A stretch of DNA of 30,438 bases. It comes from Bacteroidota bacterium (lineage in GTDB: Bacteria > Bacteroidota > Bacteroidia > Bacteroidales > Lentimicrobiaceae). Position 1 is the stretch's first letter. Every line of letters begins with the position of its first letter. The position numbers were made by a program, and so were the translations under genes. The DNA lies in NCBI GenBank assembly GCA_023434665.1, contig JAEYSM010000039.1, forward strand, positions 1 through 30,438, given 5' to 3'. This document shows positions 8,344 to 16,447 of the stretch, piece by piece. The notes below the pieces were generated by a model that worked only from the letters and a program-made list of their open reading frames with translations, was not told the DNA's origin and did not search any database.

Positions 8344-9633
8344 TTATTTAGCAACCAATAAGTAATAGTTCTTTTTACCCTTCTGAATTAACAGATATTT
8401 TTCATTTAATAAAGAATCAGATGAGATGGTAATATCGTCACTCATCTTCTGTTTATTAAGCTGAATACCACCATCTTTGAGCATGCGGCGTGCTTCACCT
8501 TTTGAAGCGAATATGCTTGTTTCCTCAGCTACTAGTTCAACAAGATTTATACCTGCACTAAGTTTTGAAGAAGGAATGTCGAACTGTGGCACACCTTCGA
8601 ATACTGATAAAAGCACATCCTCAGATAGATGTTTCAGAGTTTCGGTAGTGCCTTTACCGAATAAAATTTCAGATGCTTCAACGGCAGAATTGTAATCTTC
8701 TTCTGAATGAATCCTGATGGTAAGGTCTTTAGCAAGAGCTTTCTGCAGCACTCTCAAATGCGGAGCTTCTGCATGTTCTGCGATCATGGAATTGATTTCA
8801 TTCTTGCTGTAAAGAGTAAAGATCTTAAAATATTTTTCAGCATCTGCATCTGAGGTATTAAGCCAAAACTGATAGAATTTATAAGGTGAAGTTTTTTCCG
8901 GATCTAGCCAGATATTCCCGGTTTCCGTTTTACCAAATTTACTTCCATCTGCTTTAGTAATAAGAGGACAAGTAAGTGCAAATGCTTCTCCACCAGTTTT
9001 TCTTCTTATTAATTCTGTACCTGTGGTAATATTTCCCCATTGATCAGAACCTCCCATCTGTAATTTGCAGTTCAGGTTCTGAAAGAGATAAAGAAAATCG
9101 TATCCCTGCACCAACTGATAAGTGAATTCTGTAAACGACATACCGTCACCAGCCTCACCTGATAGCCTCTTCTTAACGGAATCTTTAGCCATCATATAAT
9201 TGACAGTAATGTGCTTGCCAACATCCCTGATAAATGACAGGAAGGAAAATTCCTTCATCCAGTCGTAATTATTTACGGCCACTGCATAGTTAGGCTGTGA
9301 TTCATCAAAATTCAATAACCGGGAAATCTGCTTTGTCAACCCCTGTTGATTTTTGCGGAGCGTTGTTTCATCCAATAAATTGCGTTCTTCTGATTTTCCT
9401 GATGGATCGCCGATCATTCCTGTTGCCCCTCCAATAAGGACAATGGGTTTGTGACCACTCAGCTGCAAATGCTTAAGCATCATAATACCGACCAGGTGAC
9501 CAATATGAAGTGAATCGGCTGTCGGATCGATTCCAACATAAGCTGATACCATCTCTTTTGCCAGCATTTCCTCAGTACCAGGCATTACATCGTGTATCAT
9601 GCCTCTCCAGCGTAGTTCCTCAATAAAATTCAT
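8344..9633 (-). CDS. tyrS: Tyrosyl-tRNA synthetase
   Basis: 429 residues from the start at 9633. It charges tRNA-Tyr in the cytoplasm. The class I signature is HIGH in SLHIGHLVGIMML, and the second signature is KFGKT in ADGSKFGKTETGN. The tyrosine pocket (QGYDFLYLFQ, GGSDQWGNI) and the C-terminal S4 RNA-binding domain (EARRMLKDGGIQLNKQK) are visible. A longer reading frame reaches 9702, but its extra 23 residues would run across the -7 promoter element at 9671-9678, and MNFIEELRWRG is the usual TyrS start. The gene is the first of a likely tyrS-purN unit and is divergent from the epimerase at 9773. Confidence 0.96.
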   Translation of the reverse strand: MNFIEELRWRGMIHDVMPGTEEMLAKEMVSAYVGIDPTADSLHIGHLVGIMMLKHLQLSGHKPIVLIGGATGMIGDPSGKSEERNLLDETTLRKNQQGLTKQISRLLNFDESQPNYAVAVNNYDWMKEFSFLSFIRDVGKHITVNYMMAKDSVKKRLSGEAGDGMSFTEFTYQLVQGYDFLYLFQNLNCKLQMGGSDQWGNITTGTELIRRKTGGEAFALTCPLITKADGSKFGKTETGNIWLDPEKTSPYKFYQFWLNTSDADAEKYFKIFTLYSKNEINSMIAEHAEAPHLRVLQKALAKDLTIRIHSEEDYNSAVEASEILFGKGTTETLKHLSEDVLLSVFEGVPQFDIPSSKLSAGINLVELVAEETSIFASKGEARRMLKDGGIQLNKQKMSDDITISSDSLLNEKYLLIQKGKKNYYLLVAK

Positions 9634-9670
9634 AACTATACAATTGTTAACGGCCAAATAAATTAGGAGG

Positions 9671-9678
9671 CAAAGGTA
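9671..9678 (-). promoter_or_regulatory. Probable tyrS promoter (-7 element)
   Basis: TACCTTTG on the minus strand matches the TAnnTTTG -7 consensus and lies 38 bp upstream of the TyrS start at 9633. A clear -33 TTTG is not present, so this is weaker than the other promoters listed. Confidence 0.4.
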
Positions 9679-9713
9679 AATAATTATTAAACTTTGAAGC
9701 ATTAGAATGGTTA

Positions 9714-9730
9714 CATAGATGCAATCTATG
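9714..9730. promoter_or_regulatory. Inverted repeat in the tyrS/epimerase divergent gap
   Basis: CATAGAT and ATCTATG flank the trinucleotide GCA as a perfect 7-bp dyad. It lies between the -7 element of tyrS and the start of the epimerase. It has the size of a dimeric repressor operator, but no regulator in the window points to it. Confidence 0.25.
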
Positions 9731-9772
9731 CATGTGCAAATACATTATCTTTACTAAATTAAATTCCGTTAC

Positions 9773-10789
9773 ATGATTTTTATTACAGGTGCGACAGGTT
9801 TGGTAGGCTCTCATCTTCTTCATTCACTTCTTAAGAATGGAATGGATGTTAGAGCAATAGTGTACAATCAGAAGAGTATCGAAAGAACCAGGAAAATTTT
9901 CAGAGCCCTTGGAAGTGATCCTAATGAACTACTGAGCCGCGTGGAATGGGTTGAAGGGGATGTTCTCGATGTTGTAATGCTGGAAGAAGCAATGAAAGGT
10001 GTTGACCATGTCTATCATTGTGCTGCAATTGTTTCGTTTGATCCCCGCGATTGGAATATGATGATGAAAGTGAATGTTGAGGGCACTGCAAATGTAGTTA
10101 ATGCTGCTCTTTTAACCGGGGTAAAAAAGCTGTGTTATGTTAGTAGTATAGCAGCATTGGGCCGTTCGGAAGATAGTAAGATTATTGATGAAACAAGTGA
10201 ATGGAAAAACACACCGTATAATTCAAGATACTCAAAAAGTAAATTTCTGGCTGAAAAAGAAGTTTGGAGAGCAAGTGCTGAAGGTCTGCCTGTAATCATA
10301 GTTAATCCAGCTATTATTCTAGGTTATGGGCATCCGGAAAAGGGAAGTACACGAATGTTTAGGACATTGTATAAGAATTCACTGTTTTATGGAAAAGGAA
10401 CAAATAGCTTTGTGGATGTTGAGGATGTTACAAAGGCTATGATTTTACTCATGAAGAGTGAAATTGAGAACGAGAGGTTTGTTCTGGCAGCCGGGAACTA
10501 TTCTTATAAAAAGATATTCAGCCTGATCGCAAAGGGGTTTAACAAACGTGAACCTAGAATTGTAGTTCCTGATTTTGCACTTGAAGTAGTCTGGAGATTT
10601 GAAGCTCTGAGATCGGTATTGATGAGAGATAAACCGCTGATTACAAGAGAAACTGCCAACACATCAAAGCAACATCATCATTACTCAAATGAGAAAATCA
10701 TTAATCGACTCAACTTTAGATTTACACCGATAGAAGAAACTATAAACTCGATTTGCCGATCAATGGAATCTGAACTAAATGAAAATTAA
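9773..10789 (+). CDS. NAD(P)-dependent epimerase/dehydratase-family protein (extended SDR)
   Basis: 338 residues. It is an extended short-chain dehydrogenase: the Rossmann motif GATGLVG is at residues 6-12, acidic/NAD contacts follow at GDVLD, and the catalytic Ser (VSSIAALG, about 124-125) and YSKSK (Tyr 153, Lys 157) are present. The NP-x2-I-x2-G region VNPAIILGYGHPEKGSTR favours the 3-beta-hydroxysteroid dehydrogenase / dihydroflavonol reductase-like branch, whose bacterial members act on varied sugar, sterol or polyketide-type substrates. Nothing nearby defines the substrate. It is transcribed alone, divergent from tyrS and convergent with the transglycosylase gene (18 bp between stops). 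The -7 region is only a near match (TATCTTTA at about 9746). Confidence 0.85.
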   Translation: MIFITGATGLVGSHLLHSLLKNGMDVRAIVYNQKSIERTRKIFRALGSDPNELLSRVEWVEGDVLDVVMLEEAMKGVDHVYHCAAIVSFDPRDWNMMMKVNVEGTANVVNAALLTGVKKLCYVSSIAALGRSEDSKIIDETSEWKNTPYNSRYSKSKFLAEKEVWRASAEGLPVIIVNPAIILGYGHPEKGSTRMFRTLYKNSLFYGKGTNSFVDVEDVTKAMILLMKSEIENERFVLAAGNYSYKKIFSLIAKGFNKREPRIVVPDFALEVVWRFEALRSVLMRDKPLITRETANTSKQHHHYSNEKIINRLNFRFTPIEETINSICRSMESELNEN

Positions 10790-10807
10790 AGTCTTAATAA
10801 TGCACGG

Positions 10808-12247
10808 TTACTTCATTGCCAAGGCTTTATAATGCTCATATCGGCCCATAACATCAATTACAAACCGGTGGGTTTCCTTTCCACTAATCTTACCGTATTT
10901 CACTACAGAGTCATTATAGTATTCTGGCTGAGATTTAGCTAATAAGAAATACTCAACATTATTGTGCCAAACCGTGGGGTCTTTTCCATGTTTTTGAGTA
11001 AGATTAATAGCATCAAGTATATGTGCCAAACCAATATTATATGCGGCAAGTACGAACTTTTTTCTCTCATTATTATCAGGCACAAGAGAGCTTAATCTTT
11101 TGTCAAGGTGATTAATAAGTCTTATACCTGCAGCAATCTGTTCGCTGGCAGAAGAGTTGTAACTGGCACCGAACTTAACTGCTGTTGAGGGCATAAGTTG
11201 CATAAGTCCAAACGCACCTCTATGAGATGTGGCATTTGCATTAAATTTCGATTCCTGGTAAATAAGAGCGGCAACTAAACGCCAGTCCCAACCAATTTTA
11301 CTGCTCATCTCTTTAATTATCGCATCATAGTCAGAGATAGATTTCTTTCTTACAGGTTTTCCCAGTGCTATATCTACCCAACGGGGATTGTTGTGATATT
11401 TAGCTTTAAGGGATGCGAATTCTCTGGTGTTTCGATTTTCTTCAATCCAATTATTAGCTTCCTCAAGCAGATTTATCGCGCCCTTTCTAACAATCCATGA
11501 AATACCAATTAGCGGACTAACTTTTACATTAGCATCCAGATTAGAATAAGTTAAACTCATTGCTTTTGCTGTGGTTTCAAATGCAATAGTATAATCAATT
11601 TCGCCTGCTGAAAGTTCTTCAAAAAGTTCAGTGAGCGAAGCGTTATAGTCAGCCAATATGTTCACTTCATTTTGTGTAGCATGCTGGATATCACTCAGAT
11701 AAAACTGAATTTGCTTATTTGCAGAAAGTGTTATGGTTTTATCTTTCAAATCTTTAGGTGAATTCACTAAATAATCGCGGTAACCGGATGTGTGGTGAGT
11801 TTTAAACCAATTTTCTGGTTTTTGCTGAACAAGTACCTGATAGTCGTAGTACAATGGGGAGGTATATTCAATCTCGAAATTACCATCGTTAATGGTCGGC
11901 AGTTCCATTGCAATAATATCAACGCGACGTTGTTGCAAATACTGGAGAGCTTTATAGGCATTAGGTTCAACTATTATTTCCAGAGTAACACCCAGATGAT
12001 TGGCAAAGCGGTTTAAGAGATCATACTGAAATCCATGTTGCTCACCCTCATAATTGAAAAAATTAAGGGAATTGTCATCGGTAAGAGCAACTAATTTCCC
12101 GCGATATTGAATATCCTTGAGTAAACCTCCGGTTTGGCCACTTTTTAGTAAGGCCTGATCATGTGAAATAGTACATGATTCCGGAATAAACAATGTAAGC
12201 GTTATAATCAAAGCATAAGATAAAAATCTAATCGCTTTATGATACAT
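10808..12247 (-). CDS. MltF-type membrane-bound lytic murein transglycosylase
   Basis: 479 residues from 12247; an upstream ATG at 12292 would add 15 residues. A signal peptide leads to FIPESC (Cys 25), a possible but atypical lipobox. The first half is an extracellular solute-binding domain (SBP family 3: GEQHGFQYDLLNRFANHLG, RRVDIIAME, DKTITLSANKQIQFYL, AGEIDYTIAFETTA). The second half is an SLT (family 1) transglycosylase domain with the catalytic Glu in AALIYQESKFN (about residue 332), AFGLMQLMPSTA and AAYNIGLAHI. This is the MltF architecture, an enzyme that cleaves the MurNAc-GlcNAc bond in the periplasm and whose activity is gated by muropeptide binding to the first domain. It has its own promoter region at 12434-12463. 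Domain calls are secure; the MltF name rests on the architecture. Confidence 0.9.
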   Translation of the reverse strand: MYHKAIRFLSYALIITLTLFIPESCTISHDQALLKSGQTGGLLKDIQYRGKLVALTDDNSLNFFNYEGEQHGFQYDLLNRFANHLGVTLEIIVEPNAYKALQYLQQRRVDIIAMELPTINDGNFEIEYTSPLYYDYQVLVQQKPENWFKTHHTSGYRDYLVNSPKDLKDKTITLSANKQIQFYLSDIQHATQNEVNILADYNASLTELFEELSAGEIDYTIAFETTAKAMSLTYSNLDANVKVSPLIGISWIVRKGAINLLEEANNWIEENRNTREFASLKAKYHNNPRWVDIALGKPVRKKSISDYDAIIKEMSSKIGWDWRLVAALIYQESKFNANATSHRGAFGLMQLMPSTAVKFGASYNSSASEQIAAGIRLINHLDKRLSSLVPDNNERKKFVLAAYNIGLAHILDAINLTQKHGKDPTVWHNNVEYFLLAKSQPEYYNDSVVKYGKISGKETHRFVIDVMGRYEHYKALAMK

Positions 12248-12433
12248 CACATCTTTATTGGTTAATAAATAGACCACTAAATCAATGTTCATGAGAACTG
12301 TGGTCGTTAATTAATGGTCTATAGAACTGAATATAAGGACCATACATCTTTTAAACAATTAAAAGACTAATGCTTAACACTCTTTTCAGAGAAATGTTTG
12401 TTCATTAATATTTCACTGAAAAAAAGCAGGGTG

Positions 12434-12463
12434 CAAATATATGATAATTCGTACTATTGGCAA
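12434..12463 (-). promoter_or_regulatory. Promoter of the MltF-type gene
   Basis: On the minus strand TTG (12461-12463) and TATATTTG (12434-12441) are spaced by 19 nt, matching the Bacteroidota consensus. The implied 5' leader is about 180 nt to the start at 12247, unusually long for this window. Confidence 0.5.
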
Positions 12464-12489
12464 TCGCTTATAACATTTTTTAACGATTG
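12461..12489. repeat. Dyad overlapping the MltF-type promoter
   Basis: CAATCG (12461-12466) and CGATTG (12484-12489) form a 6-bp inverted repeat separated by 17 AT-rich bases. One arm contains the -33 box, a placement seen for repressor or activator sites. It may be chance in such AT-rich DNA. Confidence 0.2.
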
Positions 12490-12591
12490 AACAATTTTAG
12501 ACTATCAGGTCACAGATTACAAATGCTTTAAGATGAATCTTTTAACTCATCGCACTTGGAATGCATCAACGGAAGGATGTACTTAAAGAAT

Positions 12592-13584
12592 TTACTTATC
12601 AATGAAATCAAAAGTGAGTAATATAGACTGCACTTCCTTTAGCAATCCTGCTTTGTCCTTATTGGGGGCGTATACATATCCATCTAAAGTCAGTACCATA
12701 TTATTCTTTTTGTCGACCAATGTATAACTAATGAATGGACCTCCCATGAAATCCTTCTCGACATCCCATAATGCACGGGTTTCAATAGCTAATTCGTTTT
12801 TAAGTTCCAGGGTTCGGGTGACAGGCTTAATATAATTTTCTGCTACAACCATATAAGAACTATCTAATGAACCCGGAACATACAAACTGGTAAACTGATT
12901 TCTTACTGAAATAATTTTACGGATATTATATGCATTGGTATCAGTATATGGATAAGAATAAATTAGGATACCCTGGCTTAGAATATTTGCTTCCTTTCGC
13001 AACCAGACAAAGTTTTCTTTATTAACAGCAACGAAATAATCAGCAGGGATATTCATGCTAATATTGAATTTGTTGCGAACTAGTTCTGTTGCTTTTGCAT
13101 TTTTTGAACTTGCATACATATCCTGCAGACGCCTGATATCAGCATTTTCATATAGGTTGAATATCTCCCTGCTACGGTTTGTGAATTCTTCCTTAAGCAT
13201 CTCGATAGTAGGGGCAGAAAGTTTTATAACGATCTGAGGCCTTGAATATACATTATAACCCATCTCATAACGGGCTTTTGTAAGAGTACTGTCAATTAAT
13301 AAATTTAATACATTCCGATGAGTCTGAAATACCCGGTTAAACTCATCAAGTTTAATTTGAACAGGCTTATACAGAGGCTCGGGTTGTGGTAATCCAATCC
13401 TGTCATTTGCAAAAAAGTTCCTGACGGTATCCCCTAAAGAAGATTTCCAAAGGTTATCTTCACAGATGACGATTATTTCATTGGGCTTTCCGGTTGCACT
13501 GGGTTTTGTTGTCTTGTCGGTTTTACAGGATACAAATCCACTTGCAATTAAAATAGCCACCCATATAAGACTTAAATTTCTCAT
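12592..13584 (-). CDS. DUF4837-family lipoprotein
   Basis: 330 residues. The signal peptide ends in ASGFVSC with Cys 20 as acylation site; the next residues KTDKTTKP lack an acidic cluster, so periplasmic rather than surface location is inferred. The body starts with KPNEIIVICEDNLWKSSLGDTVRNFF and contains two halves with PQPEPLYK, a long helix around TNRSREIFNLYENADIRRLQ, and GPFISYTLVDKKNNMVLTLDGYVYAP near the end; this is the pattern I associate with DUF4837, a Bacteroidota family without assigned function. Its start codon overlaps the stop of the MltD-type gene by 4 bp (ATGA), implying translational coupling and a possible role in peptidoglycan or envelope maintenance. That role is inference from position. 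Confidence 0.8.
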   Translation of the reverse strand: MRNLSLIWVAILIASGFVSCKTDKTTKPSATGKPNEIIVICEDNLWKSSLGDTVRNFFANDRIGLPQPEPLYKPVQIKLDEFNRVFQTHRNVLNLLIDSTLTKARYEMGYNVYSRPQIVIKLSAPTIEMLKEEFTNRSREIFNLYENADIRRLQDMYASSKNAKATELVRNKFNISMNIPADYFVAVNKENFVWLRKEANILSQGILIYSYPYTDTNAYNIRKIISVRNQFTSLYVPGSLDSSYMVVAENYIKPVTRTLELKNELAIETRALWDVEKDFMGGPFISYTLVDKKNNMVLTLDGYVYAPNKDKAGLLKEVQSILLTFDFIDK

Positions 13585-15440
13585 GATGCTACTGCAACCT
13601 TTATTTTTTGCCCAGGCTTGAGGGATCTTTCGTTATTAATATTGTTGAGCTTTTTTATGTCTTCGACTGATACGCCATTATGTTTCTGAGCAATTGTCCA
13701 CAGTGTATCACCTCTTTGAACAGTATAATAAATAAAATCTTTTTTTGATGACTTAGTAGTGGTGGTTGTAGTTGCCATCTCTTCTTTGGGAACCTCAACT
13801 ATTTCCTTTTTGCCAACAATAATAACCTGGTCGGGGTGAATAGTTGTGCCTTTAATTTTGTTCCATGACTGAATATCAGCAATCTTCGCATTATGAGCTC
13901 TGGCAATCAGGCTAAGGGTTTCACCTTTTTTAACTTTGTGAGTGATATTCTCGATACGAGAGACAGGTTTCGCCACCTTAACAGAGGAATCAGCCACTGC
14001 AAGTGTTTCATCAGATTTATTTTCAGTTATTGGTGCATTGATATTAGTGTTACTCTTAACTTCCTTAGATTGCTGGGCAATAGATGTTTCAGTTGCTTTA
14101 GTGGTATTATTCTTTTTTGGTTGAGATTTAACGGCATAATTAACCGGCTGTTCTATAGTTGTTTCAGGTCTGACAATCAAGCGTTGGCCAATTTGAATGG
14201 TTGTTCCCTTTATCTTGTTCCATTTCTTAAGATCATTAACTGAACATCGATATTTACTTGCAATGAGTCCTAAACTCTCACCTCTTTTAACCTTATGATA
14301 TTCAGCCTGGGTAACTGTTTTCATCATTGTCATTATTTCTTCCTGAGCATTCTTTTTGTCAGACAAAAGGGCATAAACCCGTGCTTCGTTGTTCACAAAA
14401 GAAGGAACATATTTTTTGGGTAACCGCAGGATGTATGGTTTTCCATCAACTGCTGGTATAACGCCAGATTTAAATGAAGGATTAAGAAACTGGAGATCCT
14501 CCATAGGAATTTGCATGTGTTCTGAAATCTGCTGGAAAGTCAGAAGACCATTGACATTTACCGTATCTATTTCGTAATGTTGGATGCGTGGACGCACAGC
14601 TTTAAGATTATGTTCGGCAGCATAACTCATTACATATGTAATACCGATAAATGCTGGAACATAACCTCTGGTTTCAAGTGGAAGGAAAGGCCTGATTTGC
14701 CAAAAATCCATTTTACCACCAGATCTGCGTATAGCCTTATTTACATTTCCTGCTCCGGAGTTATAAGCTGCCAAAACGAGCAGCCAATCATTATACATTT
14801 TGTACAGATCGTTCATATGCTGACAAGCCGCAATAGTTGATTTAATAGGATCGCGACGGTCATCAACGAAAGAAGTAACATTGAGGTCATACATTTTACC
14901 GGTTCCGTACATAAACTGCCATAATCCGGTAGCACCAACACGAGAACGAGCTTCGGGATTAAGAGCTGATTCGACTATTGCCAGATATTTGAGTTCAAGC
15001 GGCATATTAAATTTATCAAGCTGCTCTTCAAACATTGGGAAATAGATTTGAGCTAAACCCATCACTCTCTCGGTCAGGGCTCTTTTCTTCACGGCATATA
15101 ATTCTATGTAATCTTTAACATACTGGTTGTAAGTAAGATTAATGGGTGTGGAAGCATCCAAATGTCGCATTCGTATGGCATTAACTGAATCGGAATAGAC
15201 AGGAACAAACCCTGTAGAAAATCCAAAAACATTTTCAAGTTCATCTGAAGAAGCACATTCGAATCCTTCAAAGTAACGAAGATTAGCCAGGCTATCGAGG
15301 GCCGCAACAATAAAATCGTCTTTTATAAAATCGAAACCTCGTGATGTAGTGTCAATTTTTTGAGTATTCTGAGAATATGATAACGGAGAAAGTGACAATA
15401 AAAGCAAGACAAGAATTGGCAAGAAAAGACATTTTTTCAT
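13581..15440 (-). CDS. MltD-type lytic transglycosylase with three LysM repeats
   Basis: 619 residues from the start at 15440. An upstream ATG at 15488 is rejected because it lies inside the -7 element at 15486-15493 and because MKKCLFLPILVLLLLSLSPL is a proper signal peptide start. The SLT/family 1 transglycosylase domain has its catalytic Glu in LAIVESALNPEARSR (about residue 157), GATGLWQFMYGTGKMY and LAAYNSGAGNVNKAI. Three LysM modules follow at about 381-423, 500-543 and 571-616, joined by Ser/Thr/Lys-rich linkers including a run of six Thr. It should bind and cleave glycan strands in the periplasm, as MltD does. It overlaps the DUF4837 lipoprotein gene by 4 bp. Confidence 0.92.
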   Translation of the reverse strand: MKKCLFLPILVLLLLSLSPLSYSQNTQKIDTTSRGFDFIKDDFIVAALDSLANLRYFEGFECASSDELENVFGFSTGFVPVYSDSVNAIRMRHLDASTPINLTYNQYVKDYIELYAVKKRALTERVMGLAQIYFPMFEEQLDKFNMPLELKYLAIVESALNPEARSRVGATGLWQFMYGTGKMYDLNVTSFVDDRRDPIKSTIAACQHMNDLYKMYNDWLLVLAAYNSGAGNVNKAIRRSGGKMDFWQIRPFLPLETRGYVPAFIGITYVMSYAAEHNLKAVRPRIQHYEIDTVNVNGLLTFQQISEHMQIPMEDLQFLNPSFKSGVIPAVDGKPYILRLPKKYVPSFVNNEARVYALLSDKKNAQEEIMTMMKTVTQAEYHKVKRGESLGLIASKYRCSVNDLKKWNKIKGTTIQIGQRLIVRPETTIEQPVNYAVKSQPKKNNTTKATETSIAQQSKEVKSNTNINAPITENKSDETLAVADSSVKVAKPVSRIENITHKVKKGETLSLIARAHNAKIADIQSWNKIKGTTIHPDQVIIVGKKEIVEVPKEEMATTTTTTKSSKKDFIYYTVQRGDTLWTIAQKHNGVSVEDIKKLNNINNERSLKPGQKIKVAVAS

Positions 15441-15485
15441 GGGTGGTTTATATTGATTGCTTATCCGATGCAGTAAGGTCACATG

Positions 15486-15493
15486 CAAAAATA
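15486..15493 (-). promoter_or_regulatory. Probable -7 element of the MltD-type/DUF4837 unit
   Basis: TATTTTTG on the minus strand matches TAnnTTTG and lies 46 bp upstream of the chosen start at 15440. The -33 region is poorly conserved. Confidence 0.35.
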
Positions 15494-15542
15494 AATTTTA
15501 TTTGGGTAAAGATAACTTTTTTTAACTTTTTTTTAGGAAAAC

Positions 15543-15572
15543 AAAAAAAGAGGCTGAATCAACTTCAGCCCC
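15543..15572 (-). terminator. Intrinsic terminator of the TonB-family gene
   Basis: On the minus strand GGGGCTGAA (15572-15564) pairs with TTCAGCCTC (15558-15550), a 9-bp stem with one G-U pair and a 5-nt loop, and is followed directly by seven T. It lies 23 bp after the TonB-family stop codon and separates that gene from the transglycosylase promoter. Confidence 0.85.
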
Positions 15573-15594
15573 TTATCTTTAAGATTTTCAGGAA

Positions 15595-16278
15595 TTAACC
15601 TGCAAGAGTAAATTTGATAGGCATGTTAAACTGAACACGCACTGGTTTACCTCTTTGTTTTCCTGGATTCCATTTAGGCATCGCTTTAATAACCCTAACA
15701 GCTTCTTCGTCACATCCACCGCCGATACCACGAAGTACGCGGACATCAGTAACAGAGCCATTTTTTTCGACAACGAAAGTAACGTAAACAGTGCCCTGGA
15801 TACCACTTTCTCTTGCCATTTGTGGGTACTGAATATTTTGTTGTAAGAATCTGATACGGGCTTCATCGCCTCCGGGATAGGATGGAGATTCTTCAACCAC
15901 GGTGAAGATTTCAGCTTCTGCAACTTCTTCTTCTTCCACAACTGCAGGAGGGGTGTAAGTTTCGATAACTGTTAATTCATCTGCTTCAGCATCGATAATC
16001 AGGTCATCCTCAACTTCCACATCATCAGTAACAATATGGATTAATGTTGTTTGTGCCGGCGGAGCAGGAGGTGGAGGTGGTTTATTTTGTTGAGTAATTT
16101 CAACCATTTCCTCCTCAATGGTTTCGACTTGACGTTCACCCAAATCTACTTGCTGCACATCGTATGTTTTCCATTCGAAAGCTACAAGCATGGCAGCGAG
16201 GGCAACAATCAATCCGATCTGAACAAAGAAAGTCCTCTTGTTTTCCAAGTCAGCTTTCGGTGTCTTTTTTGCTTCCAT
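15595..16278 (-). CDS. TonB-family energy transducer
   Basis: 227 residues. A short basic cytoplasmic N-terminus leads into one transmembrane helix (about 17-35, FFVQIGLIVALAAMLVAFEW). A periplasmic linker follows with a proline run at 67-74 (PPPPPAPPA) and acidic stretches. The C-terminal TonB domain (about 137-227) shows YPGGDEARIRFLQQN, YPQMARESGIQGTVYVTFVV, NGSVTDVRVLRGIGGGCDEE and PGKQRGKPVRVQFNMPI. It would couple the inner-membrane ExbBD motor to TonB-dependent receptors such as the one at 689-2794; ExbB/ExbD are not in the window. It has its own promoter (16357-16388) and its own terminator, so it is an independent unit downstream of gcvH. Confidence 0.93.
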   Translation of the reverse strand: MEAKKTPKADLENKRTFFVQIGLIVALAAMLVAFEWKTYDVQQVDLGERQVETIEEEMVEITQQNKPPPPPAPPAQTTLIHIVTDDVEVEDDLIIDAEADELTVIETYTPPAVVEEEEVAEAEIFTVVEESPSYPGGDEARIRFLQQNIQYPQMARESGIQGTVYVTFVVEKNGSVTDVRVLRGIGGGCDEEAVRVIKAMPKWNPGKQRGKPVRVQFNMPIKFTLAG

Positions 16279-16312
16279 ATTGTTGATTACTAATTGTTTA
16301 TTTTATAATTTC

Positions 16313-16325
16313 CCTGTCTGACAGG
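16313..16325. repeat. Short dyad in the TonB-family 5' leader
   Basis: CCTGTC and GACAGG flank a single T, about 35 bp upstream of the start codon and downstream of the predicted transcription start. It could be an RNA hairpin or a protein site; it is short enough to be chance. Confidence 0.2.
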
Positions 16326-16356
16326 AATCTGGTTCAAAAGCAGTTTAATTCTAATA

Positions 16357-16388
16357 CAAAGATATCACATTTTATACTTAAAATCAAA
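16357..16388 (-). promoter_or_regulatory. Promoter of the TonB-family gene
   Basis: On the minus strand TTTG (16385-16388) and TATCTTTG (16357-16364) are 20 nt apart, an excellent match to the Bacteroidota consensus, with about 70 nt of leader before the start at 16278. Confidence 0.65.
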
Positions 16389-16447
16389 AGACTAAGTATT
16401 TTTTTAATTATCGCTCAAAAATCGTACCTAATGAATAAAGCGTAAAA

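Larger units (their letters stand above)
12248..12591. other. Intergenic region upstream of the MltF-type gene
   Basis: These 344 bp hold no convincing gene. They contain the promoter of the MltF-type gene (12434-12463), a dyad at 12461-12489, and a short alternative 5' extension of that gene (to 12292). No strong hairpin with a T-tract follows the DUF4837 stop codon; a weak 5-bp stem near 12529-12551 is the only candidate. Confidence 0.5.

Noticed and set aside
9634..9702. N-terminal extension of TyrS by 23 residues
   Set aside because: The extension crosses a -7 promoter element and is not part of the TyrS family start, which begins at MNFIEELRWRG.
13893..14243. Open frame of about 116 codons opposite the LysM region
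   Set aside because: It is antisense to repetitive LysM coding sequence, low in complexity and without a start context; it is a by-product of the real gene.
15441..15488. MltD-type start 16 codons upstream
   Set aside because: It would place charged residues before the signal peptide and overlaps a -7 element; the start at MKKCLFLP is standard.
15588..15941. Open frame of about 117 codons on the minus strand inside the TonB-family gene
   Set aside because: It overlaps the well-supported TonB C-terminal domain in another frame and has no family-like features.
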